64,000 nucleotides of DNA from Chitinibacter sp. FCG-7 (GCF_040047665.1 NZ_CP157355.1:2356001-2420000), one strand, 5' to 3'; counted from the stretch's first letter, positions 1 through 9,340 are shown. The notes: generated by a model not told the origin, from the letters alone. Made by a program: numbers and translations.

Positions 1-1466
1 CGCTGGTGCCGCTGCTGCCCACCGGCTTTGTACCGGCCGATGATCGATCACAAACGCTGGTGAATATTGAGCTGCCACCGGGCGCGACCTTGCAAGATAC
101 CTTTGCGGTCACCGAGCAGGCGCGGCATATTCTGGAAAAGCAGCCTTATATCACTCGTATTTACACGGCGATTGGCGGCGGCAAGGCCGGGAGTGATCCG
201 TTTGCCGGTGGTTCAAGCGGGGTGAACAAGGCCAGCATCACGCTGACGCTGGCTGATCGCACCGAGCGGCCGATCAAGAAAACGCAGATTGAGAAAAATC
301 TGCGCGAAGCGCTGGCCGTTTTACCTGGCGCGCGCGTCAAGATCGGTCTGGGGCAATCGGGTGAAAAGCTGCAGATGATTATCAAATCGGATGACCCGGA
401 AAGCCTGGCGCTGGCGGCCAAAAATGTTGAGCAGGATTTGCGCACGCTGCAAGGCGTTGGTGCGATTACATCGAGTGCGAGTCTGGTTCGCCCTGAGGTG
501 ATTATTCGTCCCGATATGGGCAAAGCGGCCGATCTGGGCGTAACCGGTCTGGCGATTGCCAATACGATCCGTGTGGCGACGGTCGGTGATTTTGACACTG
601 CGCTGGCCAAGCTCAATTTACCCGAGCGTCAGGTGCCTATAGTGGTGCGTTTGCCCGATACATTCCGCACCGATCTGGAGGCGATCAAGCGTTTGACTGT
701 GCCATCGACTCAGGGCGATGTGATGCTTGGGCAGGTGGCAGATGTAGAAATCTCCAGCGGTCCTAGCCTGATCAGCCGCTACGATAGGGCGCGTAATGTG
801 ATTTTTGACGTCGAACTCAATGGCCGTACCTTGGGTGAGGTCAGTGCCGAGTTGGATGAATTACCTGCACTCAAAAATCTGCCTGCAGGCGTAACGCGCG
901 CCGAGTTTGGCGATGCCGAAGAGATGAAAAAGCTGTTTGCGAGTTTTGGTTTGGCGATGCTGACCGGTGTGCTGTGCATTTATATGGTGCTGGTGCTGCT
1001 GTTCCGCGACTTTATGCAGCCGGTGACGATTCTGGCGGCGTTGCCGTTGTCGATTGGCGGTGCCTTTGTTGCGCTCTTGATTGCCAATAGCGCGTTTGCG
1101 ATGCCGTCCTTGATTGGCCTGATTATGTTGATGGGGATTGCGACCAAAAACTCGATCTTGCTGGTGGAGTACGCGATTGTCGCAAGGCGCGAAGGGAAAA
1201 ACCGCTTTGATGCGCTGATGGACGCGTGCCATAAACGGGCGCGGCCGATTGTGATGACGACGATTGCAATGGGCGCGGGTATGTTGCCAATTGCACTGGG
1301 CTGGGGGGCGGATTCGAGTTTTCGTTCGCCAATGGCGATTGCGGTGATCGGCGGCTTGATTACCTCAACTTTCCTTAGCTTGCTGGTGATTCCGGTGGTG
1401 TTTACCTTTGTCGATGATTTCGTGCAATGGTGGGCGCGAAAACGCAAGAAGGCACAAGTGGCCTAA
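1..1466 (+). CDS. RND efflux transporter permease, C-terminal part (5' end outside window)
   Basis: C-terminal half of an inner-membrane proton-driven RND (AcrB/HAE1-type) transporter. The reading frame is open to the left window edge, so the annotated part begins mid-protein. Visible are periplasmic porter sequence (FVPADDRSQTLVNIELPPG and onward), then a cluster of transmembrane helices including LVLLFRDFMQPVTILAALPL and the conserved GLIMLMGIATKNSILLVEYA region typical of RND helices 10-11. It ends in a basic cytoplasmic tail (WWARKRKKAQVA). A strong terminator follows the stop directly, so this is the last gene of its operon. Adaptor and outer-membrane partners must lie upstream. Substrate cannot be told from the sequence. 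Confidence 0.93.
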   Translation, partial: LVPLLPTGFVPADDRSQTLVNIELPPGATLQDTFAVTEQARHILEKQPYITRIYTAIGGGKAGSDPFAGGSSGVNKASITLTLADRTERPIKKTQIEKNLREALAVLPGARVKIGLGQSGEKLQMIIKSDDPESLALAAKNVEQDLRTLQGVGAITSSASLVRPEVIIRPDMGKAADLGVTGLAIANTIRVATVGDFDTALAKLNLPERQVPIVVRLPDTFRTDLEAIKRLTVPSTQGDVMLGQVADVEISSGPSLISRYDRARNVIFDVELNGRTLGEVSAELDELPALKNLPAGVTRAEFGDAEEMKKLFASFGLAMLTGVLCIYMVLVLLFRDFMQPVTILAALPLSIGGAFVALLIANSAFAMPSLIGLIMLMGIATKNSILLVEYAIVARREGKNRFDALMDACHKRARPIVMTTIAMGAGMLPIALGWGADSSFRSPMAIAVIGGLITSTFLSLLVIPVVFTFVDDFVQWWARKRKKAQVA

Positions 1467-1470
1467 ACAA

Positions 1471-1500
1471 AAAGGGCTTTGCGATGGCAAAGCCCTTTTT
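1471..1500 (+). terminator. Rho-independent terminator after RND gene
   Basis: Perfect 12-bp stem AAAGGGCTTTGC / GCAAAGCCCTTT with a 4-nt loop (GATG), followed by a T run, starting 5 bp after the RND stop codon. The stem also reads with an A-rich flank, so it could serve the convergent PH-domain gene on the other strand. Confidence 0.9.
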
Positions 1501-1520
1501 ACTTTTATACGTTTAGAAAT

Positions 1521-2135
1521 TTACGCTTTGAGATAACGTTCAAATACAAAGCCAAAATCCTTGACGATGTATTTCTGCTGCGCAGCGGAGAGCCAGCTAA
1601 ACGCGGTTTGATTCAGCTCTTTAAACGCTTCCACCACCGGCGTGCCGCCGACCTGACCGCGACCCAGTGTGGTGGCGGCAAGCTCAAGGCTGGCTTTGGC
1701 GTTCTCATGCATCAGCTCGTTCTCGTGCATGATTTCGGCGATGCGCAGCAGCGATTTGTACAGGTCTTTCAATTCTTCCAGGTGCTTTTTATGCACGTCG
1801 ATAGAGAATTCCTTATGGCCGAAAGTGAATTTGATCTCGATATCCATATCCACCGTGCCAGCGGTTTCCAGATGGACATTGGTGATCGGGTTTGAATGGT
1901 AGCTATAGCGATAGAGCATGCGCTTTTTGCTCATCGCGCTGGTGCCGTCCAGATGAATCAGCGCTTTATTGGTAAAGCAGTATTCGTCGGTTTTGGACTT
2001 GATCAGAAAGAAAATCTTCTCGCTGTCTTCGTGAAACACATAATCATCAGCGTCGACCTTGTCGTAGTCTTCCACTTTGACGACCGAGCCAATATCGCTC
2101 AATCCCAGTGCATCTGCGGCTAATTTACCAAACAT
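1521..2135 (-). CDS. PH domain-like protein (YvbH/bPH family)
   Basis: 204-residue cytoplasmic protein without signal peptide or membrane segment. The N-terminal ~125 residues (GLSDIGSVVKVEDYDKVDAD, then FFLIKSKTDEYCFTNKALIH and RYSYHSNPITNVHLETAG) match the bacterial pleckstrin-homology-like fold known from the YvbH/DUF1696 family. The C-terminal part is helical and resembles the YvbH oligomerisation region. Members form ring-like oligomers, but their role is unknown. It stands alone, convergent with the RND gene and divergent from the cyclase. Start chosen at ATG 2135, preceded by a purine-rich AAGGAAG. Family assignment rests on pattern recognition. Confidence 0.8.
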   Translation of the reverse strand: MFGKLAADALGLSDIGSVVKVEDYDKVDADDYVFHEDSEKIFFLIKSKTDEYCFTNKALIHLDGTSAMSKKRMLYRYSYHSNPITNVHLETAGTVDMDIEIKFTFGHKEFSIDVHKKHLEELKDLYKSLLRIAEIMHENELMHENAKASLELAATTLGRGQVGGTPVVEAFKELNQTAFSWLSAAQQKYIVKDFGFVFERYLKA

Positions 2136-2267
2136 GGCGGCTTCCTTTTTTTGAGTGAAGAGACCTGACCAGTCTAGTCAAAAATCGGGCTGTAGTGGAT
2201 TTTTTGCTGACCTTGCTATTTGGTGCAAATCGCGTTTACTAAAACCATCTTCAGGATGGAGCAGGGC

Positions 2268-4412
2268 ATGCGCTATGGCAGCTGGGTTGCCGCCGTGATG
2301 ATCGTAATGGCGGTATTGGGGCAGACGCAAGGCTTGTTGCCGGGGCTGGAGCGCTGGTCCTACGATGTGCGGGTACGCCTGTCGGCGACGGGGAACGTGC
2401 CCTTGCAGCAGGTGGCCACGATCCGTATTGACGACGCCAGCTTGCAGCAAATTGGCCGCTGGCCGTGGCCGCGTGAAACGCAGGCGCAATTGCTGGAGAT
2501 TTTGGTTCACGATTACGGGGTGAGGTTGATCGGACTTGATATTGTGCTGGCCGAGCCCGAGCAAAATCAGTTGCAGCGTGAATGGGCAGCGCTATGCCGT
2601 GATCTGGGCGGCGAGCAAGACTCGCGCTGCCAGCAATGGCAACAACGCCTGCAGCCATTGTTGCTGCCCGAGCAGCGCCTGATGCGCGCCTTGACGCAGC
2701 TGCCTGTGGTGGGTGGCATGTATTTTCTGCCTGAAGTGCGCCAGTCGGGCGCATTGCCGGAGGGGATCGCGCTTGAGTCCGGCTTGAATCTGTTTCCGGT
2801 GGCGCGTGGGTTTGGCGGCAACTGGCAGGGGCTGGCCAAGGCCTTGCCCGATGCAGGCTTTCTGAATACCCAGGTTGACGATGATGGTGTGGTCAGGCGC
2901 GTGCCGCTCCTGATCCGCTATCAGGAGCGCCTCTATCCCGCGCTGGCGGCGCGGATGGCGGCCCGCCTTGCCGATCCTGCTGCGCCGGTGATTGAGCCGC
3001 TGATGCTCAGTGACGACTCGGGCGCGCGCGTGCTCGATGGCGTCCGGCTTGGGCAGCGTGTTGTCCATCGCCTTGATACGGCTGGCCGTGTGCTGCTGCC
3101 CCAGTTTGGCCCGGCAGGAGCTGTGCCGGGCTTTTCCGCGGCGGATATTTTGCATCGCAGGGTGGACAAATCAGCCTTGCAGGGGAAGGCGGTTCTGATC
3201 GGGGCGACCGCTCCGGGCTTACAGGATATCCGGGCTACGCCAGTGAGCCCGATTTATCCCGGTCTGGAGGCGCAAGCCTCTTTGCTGATCGGCATTTTGT
3301 CGGGCCAGCTGGCATGGCAGCCGCCTTTGGCCACACTGCTGATGTTGCCACTGATGGTCATCATCGGCGGCTTGCTGGCCTGGCGTTTTGCCCGCGATGA
3401 TTTTTTGCGCTGCCATCTGTGGTTTGCACTCGCGATTGGCGCACTGATTGGGCAGGCCTATTGGGCCTGGCAGCAGTTTAGATGGGTATTGCCTGTAGTG
3501 TGGCCTCTGATCATGGTTGTGGCTCTATACCTGCGGATGGTATTGGCAAGCCGTTTTCTGGCTTTTCGCCAGCACCGTTTGCTCAAAGCGCGTTTTGGCG
3601 AATATATCCCGCCGCAAATTGTGGCCAAGCTCGATAGCGCCACCTTGCAGCAGGGTATGAGCCCGGAGGTCAGGTCGATGACGGTGCTGTTTGCCGATGT
3701 GTGCGATTTCACCGCGATTGCCGAACAGCTGAGCCCGGATGATCTGGCCGAATTGCTCAATCTGTATCTGAGCGCAATGACCGAGCAGATCCACGCCAAT
3801 CAGGGCGTGGTGGATAAATACATTGGCGACGCGATTATGGCGTTCTGGGGGGCGCCGGTGGCCGATGAGCTACAGCATGCACACGCGGTGCAGGCCAGTC
3901 TGGATATGCAATCGAGCCTGATCGAACTGAACCGCCAGTTTGCTGTGCGAGGCTGGCCCGAGCTGGCGATGGGCATTGCGCTGCATGCTGGGTCGATGCG
4001 CGTCGGCAATATGGGCTCGCGCTACCGCCGCGCCTATACCGTGATGGGCGATGCGGTGAATGTGGCGGCCAGAACCGAAAGCCTGACCCGTGTTTACCAG
4101 CAAGGCTTTCTGGTGACCGAGGCGTTAGTGCAGGCTTTACCGCAATACGCCTGGCTGGAGATTGACCGGGTCAGGGTGAAGGGGCGGCAGCAAGCCATTT
4201 CACTCTATACCTTGCCACCCGCAAGCGATCTGCGCTGGCTTGCAGCGTGGCAGCCATTGCGTGCGGCTTGTCTGCAGGGGGATGCGGTACTGGCGGCTGA
4301 GTATTTGGCGCAATGCCGTGCGCTCGGCTTGCCAGATGGTCTATATCACAGCTATCAGGCTCGCTTAGCCAACTGGCCAGCAGATGGGATCTGGAGCTGG
4401 CAGTCCAAATAG
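2268..4412 (+). CDS. CHASE2-domain adenylate/guanylate cyclase (class III)
   Basis: Membrane-bound class III nucleotide cyclase of about 714 residues. An N-terminal membrane anchor is followed by a large periplasmic CHASE2 sensor (about 30-340, with RWPWPRETQAQLLEIL and GLDIVLAEPEQ), three closely spaced transmembrane helices (about 345-430) and a cytoplasmic catalytic domain. Metal-binding aspartates are visible in TVLFADVCDFTAIAEQLSPD and in VDKYIGDAIMAFWGAP. Starts at TTG 2220 or ATG 2256 are possible; ATG 2268 has GGAG six bases upstream and leads straight into the anchor helix. A FecR-domain gene follows 16 bp downstream, a pairing often seen with CHASE2 cyclases. Part of the third helix (3484-3532) looks like a copy of the 49-nt repeat found elsewhere here. 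Confidence 0.92.
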   Translation: MRYGSWVAAVMIVMAVLGQTQGLLPGLERWSYDVRVRLSATGNVPLQQVATIRIDDASLQQIGRWPWPRETQAQLLEILVHDYGVRLIGLDIVLAEPEQNQLQREWAALCRDLGGEQDSRCQQWQQRLQPLLLPEQRLMRALTQLPVVGGMYFLPEVRQSGALPEGIALESGLNLFPVARGFGGNWQGLAKALPDAGFLNTQVDDDGVVRRVPLLIRYQERLYPALAARMAARLADPAAPVIEPLMLSDDSGARVLDGVRLGQRVVHRLDTAGRVLLPQFGPAGAVPGFSAADILHRRVDKSALQGKAVLIGATAPGLQDIRATPVSPIYPGLEAQASLLIGILSGQLAWQPPLATLLMLPLMVIIGGLLAWRFARDDFLRCHLWFALAIGALIGQAYWAWQQFRWVLPVVWPLIMVVALYLRMVLASRFLAFRQHRLLKARFGEYIPPQIVAKLDSATLQQGMSPEVRSMTVLFADVCDFTAIAEQLSPDDLAELLNLYLSAMTEQIHANQGVVDKYIGDAIMAFWGAPVADELQHAHAVQASLDMQSSLIELNRQFAVRGWPELAMGIALHAGSMRVGNMGSRYRRAYTVMGDAVNVAARTESLTRVYQQGFLVTEALVQALPQYAWLEIDRVRVKGRQQAISLYTLPPASDLRWLAAWQPLRAACLQGDAVLAAEYLAQCRALGLPDGLYHSYQARLANWPADGIWSWQSK
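3484..3532 (+). repeat. 49-nt element, degenerate copy M, inside cyclase coding region
   Basis: Exactly 49 nt from GGGTATTGCC to GGCTCTATACCT. Its last 19 positions match copy H (61195-61243) at 16 of 19. It encodes part of the third transmembrane helix of the cyclase. The middle is poorly conserved, so chance similarity is not excluded. Confidence 0.4.
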
Positions 4413-4428
4413 TTTTTGGGAGGTTTTC

Positions 4429-5058
4429 ATGGCATCCATTCGTCGTCGCACTTTCATGCTTTTGCTTGCTGCGTTTCCGCTGTCCCGTGTCTGGGCAATG
4501 AGCGGTTTTCTGTATCGCCCCGGCCTGCGAGCGATTCAGGGTAGTGTCAAAATCAACGGTAGCCCAGCCACTGAGGGTATGCCGGTCTCCTGGGGGGATA
4601 CGGTGGAAACCGGCGTGAAATCCAGCGCGGTGTTTGTATTGGGCCAAGACGCATTTTTGCTGCGTGAAAATAGCCGGGTACAGCTGGGGCTGGAAGCCGC
4701 AAGCCGCTTTATCCGCCTGCAAACCGGCAAATTGCTCTCGGTGTTTGGCCCCGGCGAAAAAACGCTGGAAACGCAGGCGGTGACGCTGGGAATCCGTGGT
4801 ACCGGCTGCTATCTAGAAGCCGAAGGCGCTGGCACCTATGTCTGTCTGTGTTATGGGCATGCCATCCTGACCCCGAAAGCCGCGCCAGAGCAGATGATCG
4901 AATACAAAACCATGCATCACGACAAGCCATACTGGGTGGAAGGCGCGCAAGTGCGTCCCGGTGGCGTGCGCAATCACACCGACGCCGAGCTGATCATGCT
5001 TGAAGCTTTGCTGGGGCGAAAACCGCCTTTTTCGTCGTCGGATCAATATCGCTACTGA
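4429..5058 (+). CDS. FecR-domain exported protein
   Basis: 209-residue protein with an Arg-rich N-terminus and hydrophobic signal sequence (MASIRRRTFMLLLAAFPLSR), followed by a FecR-like domain: GMPVSWGDTVETGVKSSAVF, ENSRVQLGLEAASRFIRLQT and LGIRGTGCYLEAEGAGTYVC. The start at ATG 4429 is set by a strong GGGAGG 5 bases upstream; the longer frame from 4384 lacks one. It lies 16 bp after the CHASE2 cyclase stop, so the two are almost surely co-transcribed. A periplasmic FecR-type protein could present a signal to the CHASE2 sensor; that is inference. Its stop overlaps the stop of the convergent LysE gene by 7 bp. Confidence 0.88.
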   Translation: MASIRRRTFMLLLAAFPLSRVWAMSGFLYRPGLRAIQGSVKINGSPATEGMPVSWGDTVETGVKSSAVFVLGQDAFLLRENSRVQLGLEAASRFIRLQTGKLLSVFGPGEKTLETQAVTLGIRGTGCYLEAEGAGTYVCLCYGHAILTPKAAPEQMIEYKTMHHDKPYWVEGAQVRPGGVRNHTDAELIMLEALLGRKPPFSSSDQYRY

Positions 5059-5663
5059 GTCAGCGCCAAGAGGCCGCCGACCAGAAAGAATGCCAGCGCG
5101 CAGCAACGGTTAAAGCGCCTGATTCGTCCCGGAGCTTGCAGCCACTGCGCCAGTTGATGGCCACCCCAGGCATAGGCCACTTGCCATACGCTTTCAATGC
5201 AGAAAAAAGACACGAGCAAAATCAGCCATTGCGGCCCTTGTGGCTGATTCAGGTCGATAAATTGCGGCAGAAAAGCCCCGGCAAACAGAATGGCTTTGGG
5301 GTTGGACAAGGCGACAGTGAAGCCGGTCTGGTAGCGCGCATACGCGGTATTGGCGCTTTTTTCCGGCATATTCATTGTTTCTCCGGCGCGCCAGCATTGC
5401 GCTCCCAGATAAATCAGGTAGACGCCACCGACCAGTTTCAAACCCTGAAAAAGGGTAGGTGAAGCCATTAAAATGGCGCCAACGCCCAGTGCAGACAGGC
5501 CGATCAGGATAGCCAGGCCACTGATCGCTCCGGCCATGGTGGCCAGCGTCGCCCGCCAGCCATAGCGGGCGCCATGGCTCAGCATCAGCAACATATTCGG
5601 GCCTGGCGTGGCTGAAATAAAAATGGTACTGGCAAGAAATATAATCCACAGATTGAGGTTCAT
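5052..5663 (-). CDS. LysE/RhtB family amino acid exporter
   Basis: 203-residue inner-membrane exporter of the LysE/RhtB superfamily with about six hydrophobic helices. The N-terminus carries the family signature ISATPGPNMLLMLSHGARYG, and the second helix region reads GAISGLAILIGLSALGVGAI. Family members export amino acids or homoserine lactones by proton antiport; the substrate here is unknown. It is transcribed alone and converges on the FecR gene with overlapping stops and no terminator hairpin between them. Confidence 0.9.
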   Translation of the reverse strand: MNLNLWIIFLASTIFISATPGPNMLLMLSHGARYGWRATLATMAGAISGLAILIGLSALGVGAILMASPTLFQGLKLVGGVYLIYLGAQCWRAGETMNMPEKSANTAYARYQTGFTVALSNPKAILFAGAFLPQFIDLNQPQGPQWLILLVSFFCIESVWQVAYAWGGHQLAQWLQAPGRIRRFNRCCALAFFLVGGLLALTQ

Positions 5664-5893
5664 GGTGTCCAGTGTGTTTTGAATAAGGATCGCCGACTCA
5701 TCGGCTGTGTACGTGTATTAAAGGGTAGTGATCTGCAATTTTGCTACCCAGTTTAAGCATTTTGTCAGCAAATAAAGCCTTGTTTTGCTACGCTTTACTA
5801 TGATTGCTTGCCTTCAGTGGGCTTTGTCATAAAAATAATGGGGTTTTACCCCGCTTCAAATTGCCGACTCTGCCTTTATAAGAGAAATATCCT
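5664..5893. other. Intergenic region between divergent LysE and GGDEF-EAL genes
   Basis: 230 bp, AT-richer than the flanks, holding the promoters of both divergent genes. No convincing -35/-10 pair or operator palindrome could be assigned by eye. Confidence 0.5.
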
Positions 5894-8800
5894 GTGTCTC
5901 GTAATCGATTAAATCAGCAAGTTGACGATTCCGGCTATTCATTTGGCCGAATCCGTAAAGTGCTGATCTTTTTATCCCTGTCGGTTTGCGTGATTGCACT
6001 GGCTATTCTGGCGCAGTCCACCTGGCGCAGCCGCCAGGAGGCGCTGAGCAAGGCCGAGCAAGAGATGTTGCTGCTGTCCCGCACGATGGAAGAGCACATT
6101 GGCCGTTCGATGGAAGGCACGCTGTCCGCCATGAATGGCGTTGCACATGATGAGATTTTCACCTCCTGTCTGGCGGCGCGCGACGAAGCCTGTTTGCATG
6201 CCTATCTGCAGCGCACGGTAGGGCGCTATCCGCAAATTGCCACGCTGGCGCTGGCGTATCCCGATGGCGATCTGGCTGCGTCCAGCACAATTTATCCGGT
6301 TGAGGCACGCAATCTCTCCAGCGCGCCGTATTTCCGCGCAATGCGTAGCCGTGCTCAGGCACCTTACTATATCGGCGAGCAGCAAACCGATCCCACCGGC
6401 AAACTGGAAATGATTCCATTTGTCGTCAGTGTGTCTGACCCGCAAACCAAGATGGCTGCAGTGCTGGTGGCCGGTCTGGCACCTGATTTTTACCAGCAGT
6501 TTTACGATTCGATCAATCTGGATCGGCAGCTGGTGATCCGTTTATTCCGTGAAGACGGCATTTCGCTGGTGCGCTTTCCCAAAGCTAACGAAGAAATCGG
6601 GCGCGATATTTCACAGCGTAGTTTTTTTGACAAAGTATTTCGTGATTCGCCAACCGGCATTTTTTATGAAACCAGCAAAATTGATTTTCTAACCCGGATT
6701 TATGGCTGGCGTCGCGTTCAGGGCTGGCCATTGGGGGTTTCGGTGGGCGTTGATCGTGAACTGGTGCTCGCCCAGTGGCGGCAGGACACGTTGGTCAATG
6801 TGGCGATTGCACTGTTGCTGGTGCTCTCGGGCGTGGTATTGCTGTTTTATGTTTTGCGCCAGCTGCGCCGTCTGGAGCGCACCGAAGATACGCTATTTTT
6901 AACCAAGGTTGCCGTTGAAAATGGTGCCGATATGGCGATCTGGCTCGATCCGCAGGGGCATATCCGCTATGTTAATGCCACCAGCAGCAAGCGGCTGGGT
7001 TACAGCGAAAGCGAGCTGATGGCGATGCGTTTTCGCGATATTCACCCCAATTTCAAAGCGGATGGATGGCCCAAATTCTGGCAAAAACTGCGGCATCACC
7101 GTCATCTGTTTGACGAGATTGTGCTGCGTACCCGTACGGGTGAAGAGTTTCCTAGCGAAATGCACTCGAACTATATTCTGTTCCAGGGGCAGGAATACAA
7201 CTGTGCCGTGGTACGCGATATTTCCGAGCGCCGCATGGCCGAAGAAGCCATCGGCAAATCCGAGCAGCAATTGCGTCTGGCACTGGAAGCCTCGAATACC
7301 GGTTTGTTTGATATGCCGCTCGATGGTCGCCGCACAGCCGTGACCAGCCCCGAGTACGATAAATTGCTCGGCTATCAGCCAGGCGAGCTCATTGAAACAT
7401 TCGAGAAATGGAAAGAGCAGCTTCATCCTACCGATCGCGAACAGGCAGTCTCGGCTTATCGTGATTACTATGTCGGCAATTCGGCCCAATTTACCGTCGA
7501 TTTTCGCCGCCGGACCAAACTGGGCGAGTTTCGCTGGTATCAGACCCGTGGCAAGTTTGTCGATTTTGATTCACGAGGCAAACCGAGCCGCCTGATCGGC
7601 ACCATGACCGATATTACCGAGCGTAAGGAAGCGCAGGATCGCATTACCGAGCTGGCCAATTTTGATACCGTCACCGGGCTGGCCAACCGTAATTTGCTGC
7701 GCGACGAGTTGCGCCTTGCGCTGGCTTCTGCCGAGCGCTACAAACGCAAACTGGCCTTGCTGTTTCTGGATCTGGATCGCTTTAAAACGATTAATGATTC
7801 ATTGGGCCATGCGGCGGGCGATATGGTGCTGGCGCAAGTTGCGCTGCGTTTGCGCAGCATTGTGGGCAAGCAGGATATTCTGTCGCGCCTGGGCGGCGAC
7901 GAATTTGTGCTGGTGCTGGCCGATCTGCCCAATGCGCTGGTCGCCGGAGACGTGGCCGAGCGGATTCTGGCGTCGTTTGGCGAGCCGTTTGTGCTTGAGG
8001 CGGGCAATTTTGCGACGTCCACCTCAATCGGTATCAGCGTGTACCCGGATGACGGTCAGGATGCTGACGAGCTGATCAAAAATGCCGACGTGGCCATGTA
8101 TCAGGCCAAAAGCAATGGCCGCAATAATTACCAATTTTTCACTGCAGATATGAATGCCAGAGCGTCCGAGCGTCTAAGCCTGGAAACCAGCATGCGCCAA
8201 GCGCTGGATCGCGGTGAATTCGAAGTGTATTTTCAGCCGCAAGTTGGGCTGGATCAGGGCGGGATTATTGGCGCTGAAGCGCTGATCCGCTGGAATCACC
8301 CGACGCAGGGGCTGGTGCCGCCCGGCAAATTTATCCCGATTGCCGAAGAGTCGCGCATGATTGTGCCATTGGGTAACTGGATTTTGCGTCGCTCTTGCGA
8401 GCTGGCCGCGCAATGGCAAAGAGATGGTTTGCCGCCGATTACGATTGCCGTGAATCTGTCGCCTTTGCAGTTGCATCAGGCCAATTTGCTGGATCTGATT
8501 CAGGACGCGCTCGATACCGCCGGGCTGGATGCCAAATATCTGGAGCTGGAAGTCACCGAATCGGTCGTGATGCAGGAAGTCGAGCATGTCATGGCCATGT
8601 TGCATGGTATCAAGCAGCTGGGGGTCAAGCTCTCGCTTGATGACTTTGGTACTGGTTATTCCAGCTTGTCGTATCTGAAACGCTTTGCCTTTAATAAGCT
8701 CAAAGTGGATCAAAGCTTTGTCCGCGATATCAGCTCCGATCCAAACGATGCGGCCATTGTGCTGGCGATTATTGGTCTGGGCAAAACGCTGGGGATGTCG

Positions 8801-8983
8801 GTGCTGGCTGAAGGTGTTGAAACCGAGCTGCAGCTGGAATTTTTGCGCCGTGCCAAAACTGATTCGATTCAGGGTTATCTGTTTAGCCGCCCGGTTCGTG
8901 CCGATGAATTCCGGCAATTGCTGCAAGAGCAGCGGCAGCTCAAGCTACCCGAGATTGAAATGACCACAGTCATTCCGGAGTAA
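5894..8983 (+). CDS. Membrane sensor with PAS-PAS-GGDEF-EAL (c-di-GMP cyclase/phosphodiesterase)
   Basis: 1029-residue bifunctional c-di-GMP protein. A transmembrane helix at about 22-42, an extracytoplasmic CACHE-like sensor (about 45-295), a second helix near 300-322, two PAS domains (about 335-450 and 455-580), GGDEF (about 590-750) and EAL (about 765-1015). The cyclase motif is intact (LSRLGGDEFVLVL, about residue 666), as are the phosphodiesterase motifs GAEALIRWNHP (about 794), DDFGTGYSSLSYLKRF and KVDQSFVRDI. Both activities are therefore possible; which one dominates cannot be read off. The GTG start at 5894 is preceded by AAGAGAA. Monocistronic, ended by a long hairpin. Confidence 0.95.
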   Translation: MSRNRLNQQVDDSGYSFGRIRKVLIFLSLSVCVIALAILAQSTWRSRQEALSKAEQEMLLLSRTMEEHIGRSMEGTLSAMNGVAHDEIFTSCLAARDEACLHAYLQRTVGRYPQIATLALAYPDGDLAASSTIYPVEARNLSSAPYFRAMRSRAQAPYYIGEQQTDPTGKLEMIPFVVSVSDPQTKMAAVLVAGLAPDFYQQFYDSINLDRQLVIRLFREDGISLVRFPKANEEIGRDISQRSFFDKVFRDSPTGIFYETSKIDFLTRIYGWRRVQGWPLGVSVGVDRELVLAQWRQDTLVNVAIALLLVLSGVVLLFYVLRQLRRLERTEDTLFLTKVAVENGADMAIWLDPQGHIRYVNATSSKRLGYSESELMAMRFRDIHPNFKADGWPKFWQKLRHHRHLFDEIVLRTRTGEEFPSEMHSNYILFQGQEYNCAVVRDISERRMAEEAIGKSEQQLRLALEASNTGLFDMPLDGRRTAVTSPEYDKLLGYQPGELIETFEKWKEQLHPTDREQAVSAYRDYYVGNSAQFTVDFRRRTKLGEFRWYQTRGKFVDFDSRGKPSRLIGTMTDITERKEAQDRITELANFDTVTGLANRNLLRDELRLALASAERYKRKLALLFLDLDRFKTINDSLGHAAGDMVLAQVALRLRSIVGKQDILSRLGGDEFVLVLADLPNALVAGDVAERILASFGEPFVLEAGNFATSTSIGISVYPDDGQDADELIKNADVAMYQAKSNGRNNYQFFTADMNARASERLSLETSMRQALDRGEFEVYFQPQVGLDQGGIIGAEALIRWNHPTQGLVPPGKFIPIAEESRMIVPLGNWILRRSCELAAQWQRDGLPPITIAVNLSPLQLHQANLLDLIQDALDTAGLDAKYLELEVTESVVMQEVEHVMAMLHGIKQLGVKLSLDDFGTGYSSLSYLKRFAFNKLKVDQSFVRDISSDPNDAAIVLAIIGLGKTLGMSVLAEGVETELQLEFLRRAKTDSIQGYLFSRPVRADEFRQLLQEQRQLKLPEIEMTTVIPE

Positions 8984-9020
8984 TCGCCCGAGTCATTTTT
9001 GATGCTAGGTTGATGCGATA

Positions 9021-9062
9021 CCCAAACAAAATGCCACGTCTTTGCGTGGCATTTTGTTTGGG
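9021..9062. terminator. Bidirectional terminator between GGDEF-EAL and ACBP genes
   Basis: Perfect 18-bp stem starting CCCAAACAAAATGCCACG with a 6-nt loop. Both arms contain A/T-rich stretches so it can act in both directions between the convergent genes. Confidence 0.85.
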
Positions 9063-9073
9063 ACAGCACGGGC

Positions 9074-9340
9074 TTAATCGTCGTTGGCTTTGAGCTCTTC
9101 CACCAGATCAATATAGCTTTGCATGGCCTGCTCGCGATCCAGCCCCGCCAGTTTGGCCCAGGCGTCAAATTTGGCTTGCGCTACAAACTGAATGGCTGAA
9201 GGGCGCTCGCCTTGGACATCACCTTCGCTCGCCTGCTTGTACAGGGCGTACAGCTTGAGTTTGGTTTGTACATCAGGCGCTTCGTTCAGTTCGACCACTT
9301 CGTTTTGTGCGGTTTGAAAGCGTTGAGCCAGTTCAGACAT
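9074..9340 (-). CDS. Acyl-CoA-binding protein
   Basis: 88-residue cytoplasmic four-helix acyl-CoA-binding protein that holds medium and long-chain acyl-CoA esters. The signature is clear: YALYKQASEGDVQGERPS (family YxxYKQATxGD) followed by FDAWAKLAGLDREQAMQSYI. Length equals the eukaryotic family (86-90). ATG 9340 is preceded by GGAGG on the coding strand. The reading frame stays open far upstream, but that is antisense to the aminotransferase gene and not coding. Divergent from the dat operon; convergent with the GGDEF-EAL gene. Confidence 0.94.
   Translation of the reverse strand: MSELAQRFQTAQNEVVELNEAPDVQTKLKLYALYKQASEGDVQGERPSAIQFVAQAKFDAWAKLAGLDREQAMQSYIDLVEELKANDD

Noticed and set aside
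8975..9023. GCGATACCC end before the bidirectional terminator, as a possible element
   Set aside because: No GGGTAT-like left end; the ACCC belongs to the terminator stem.
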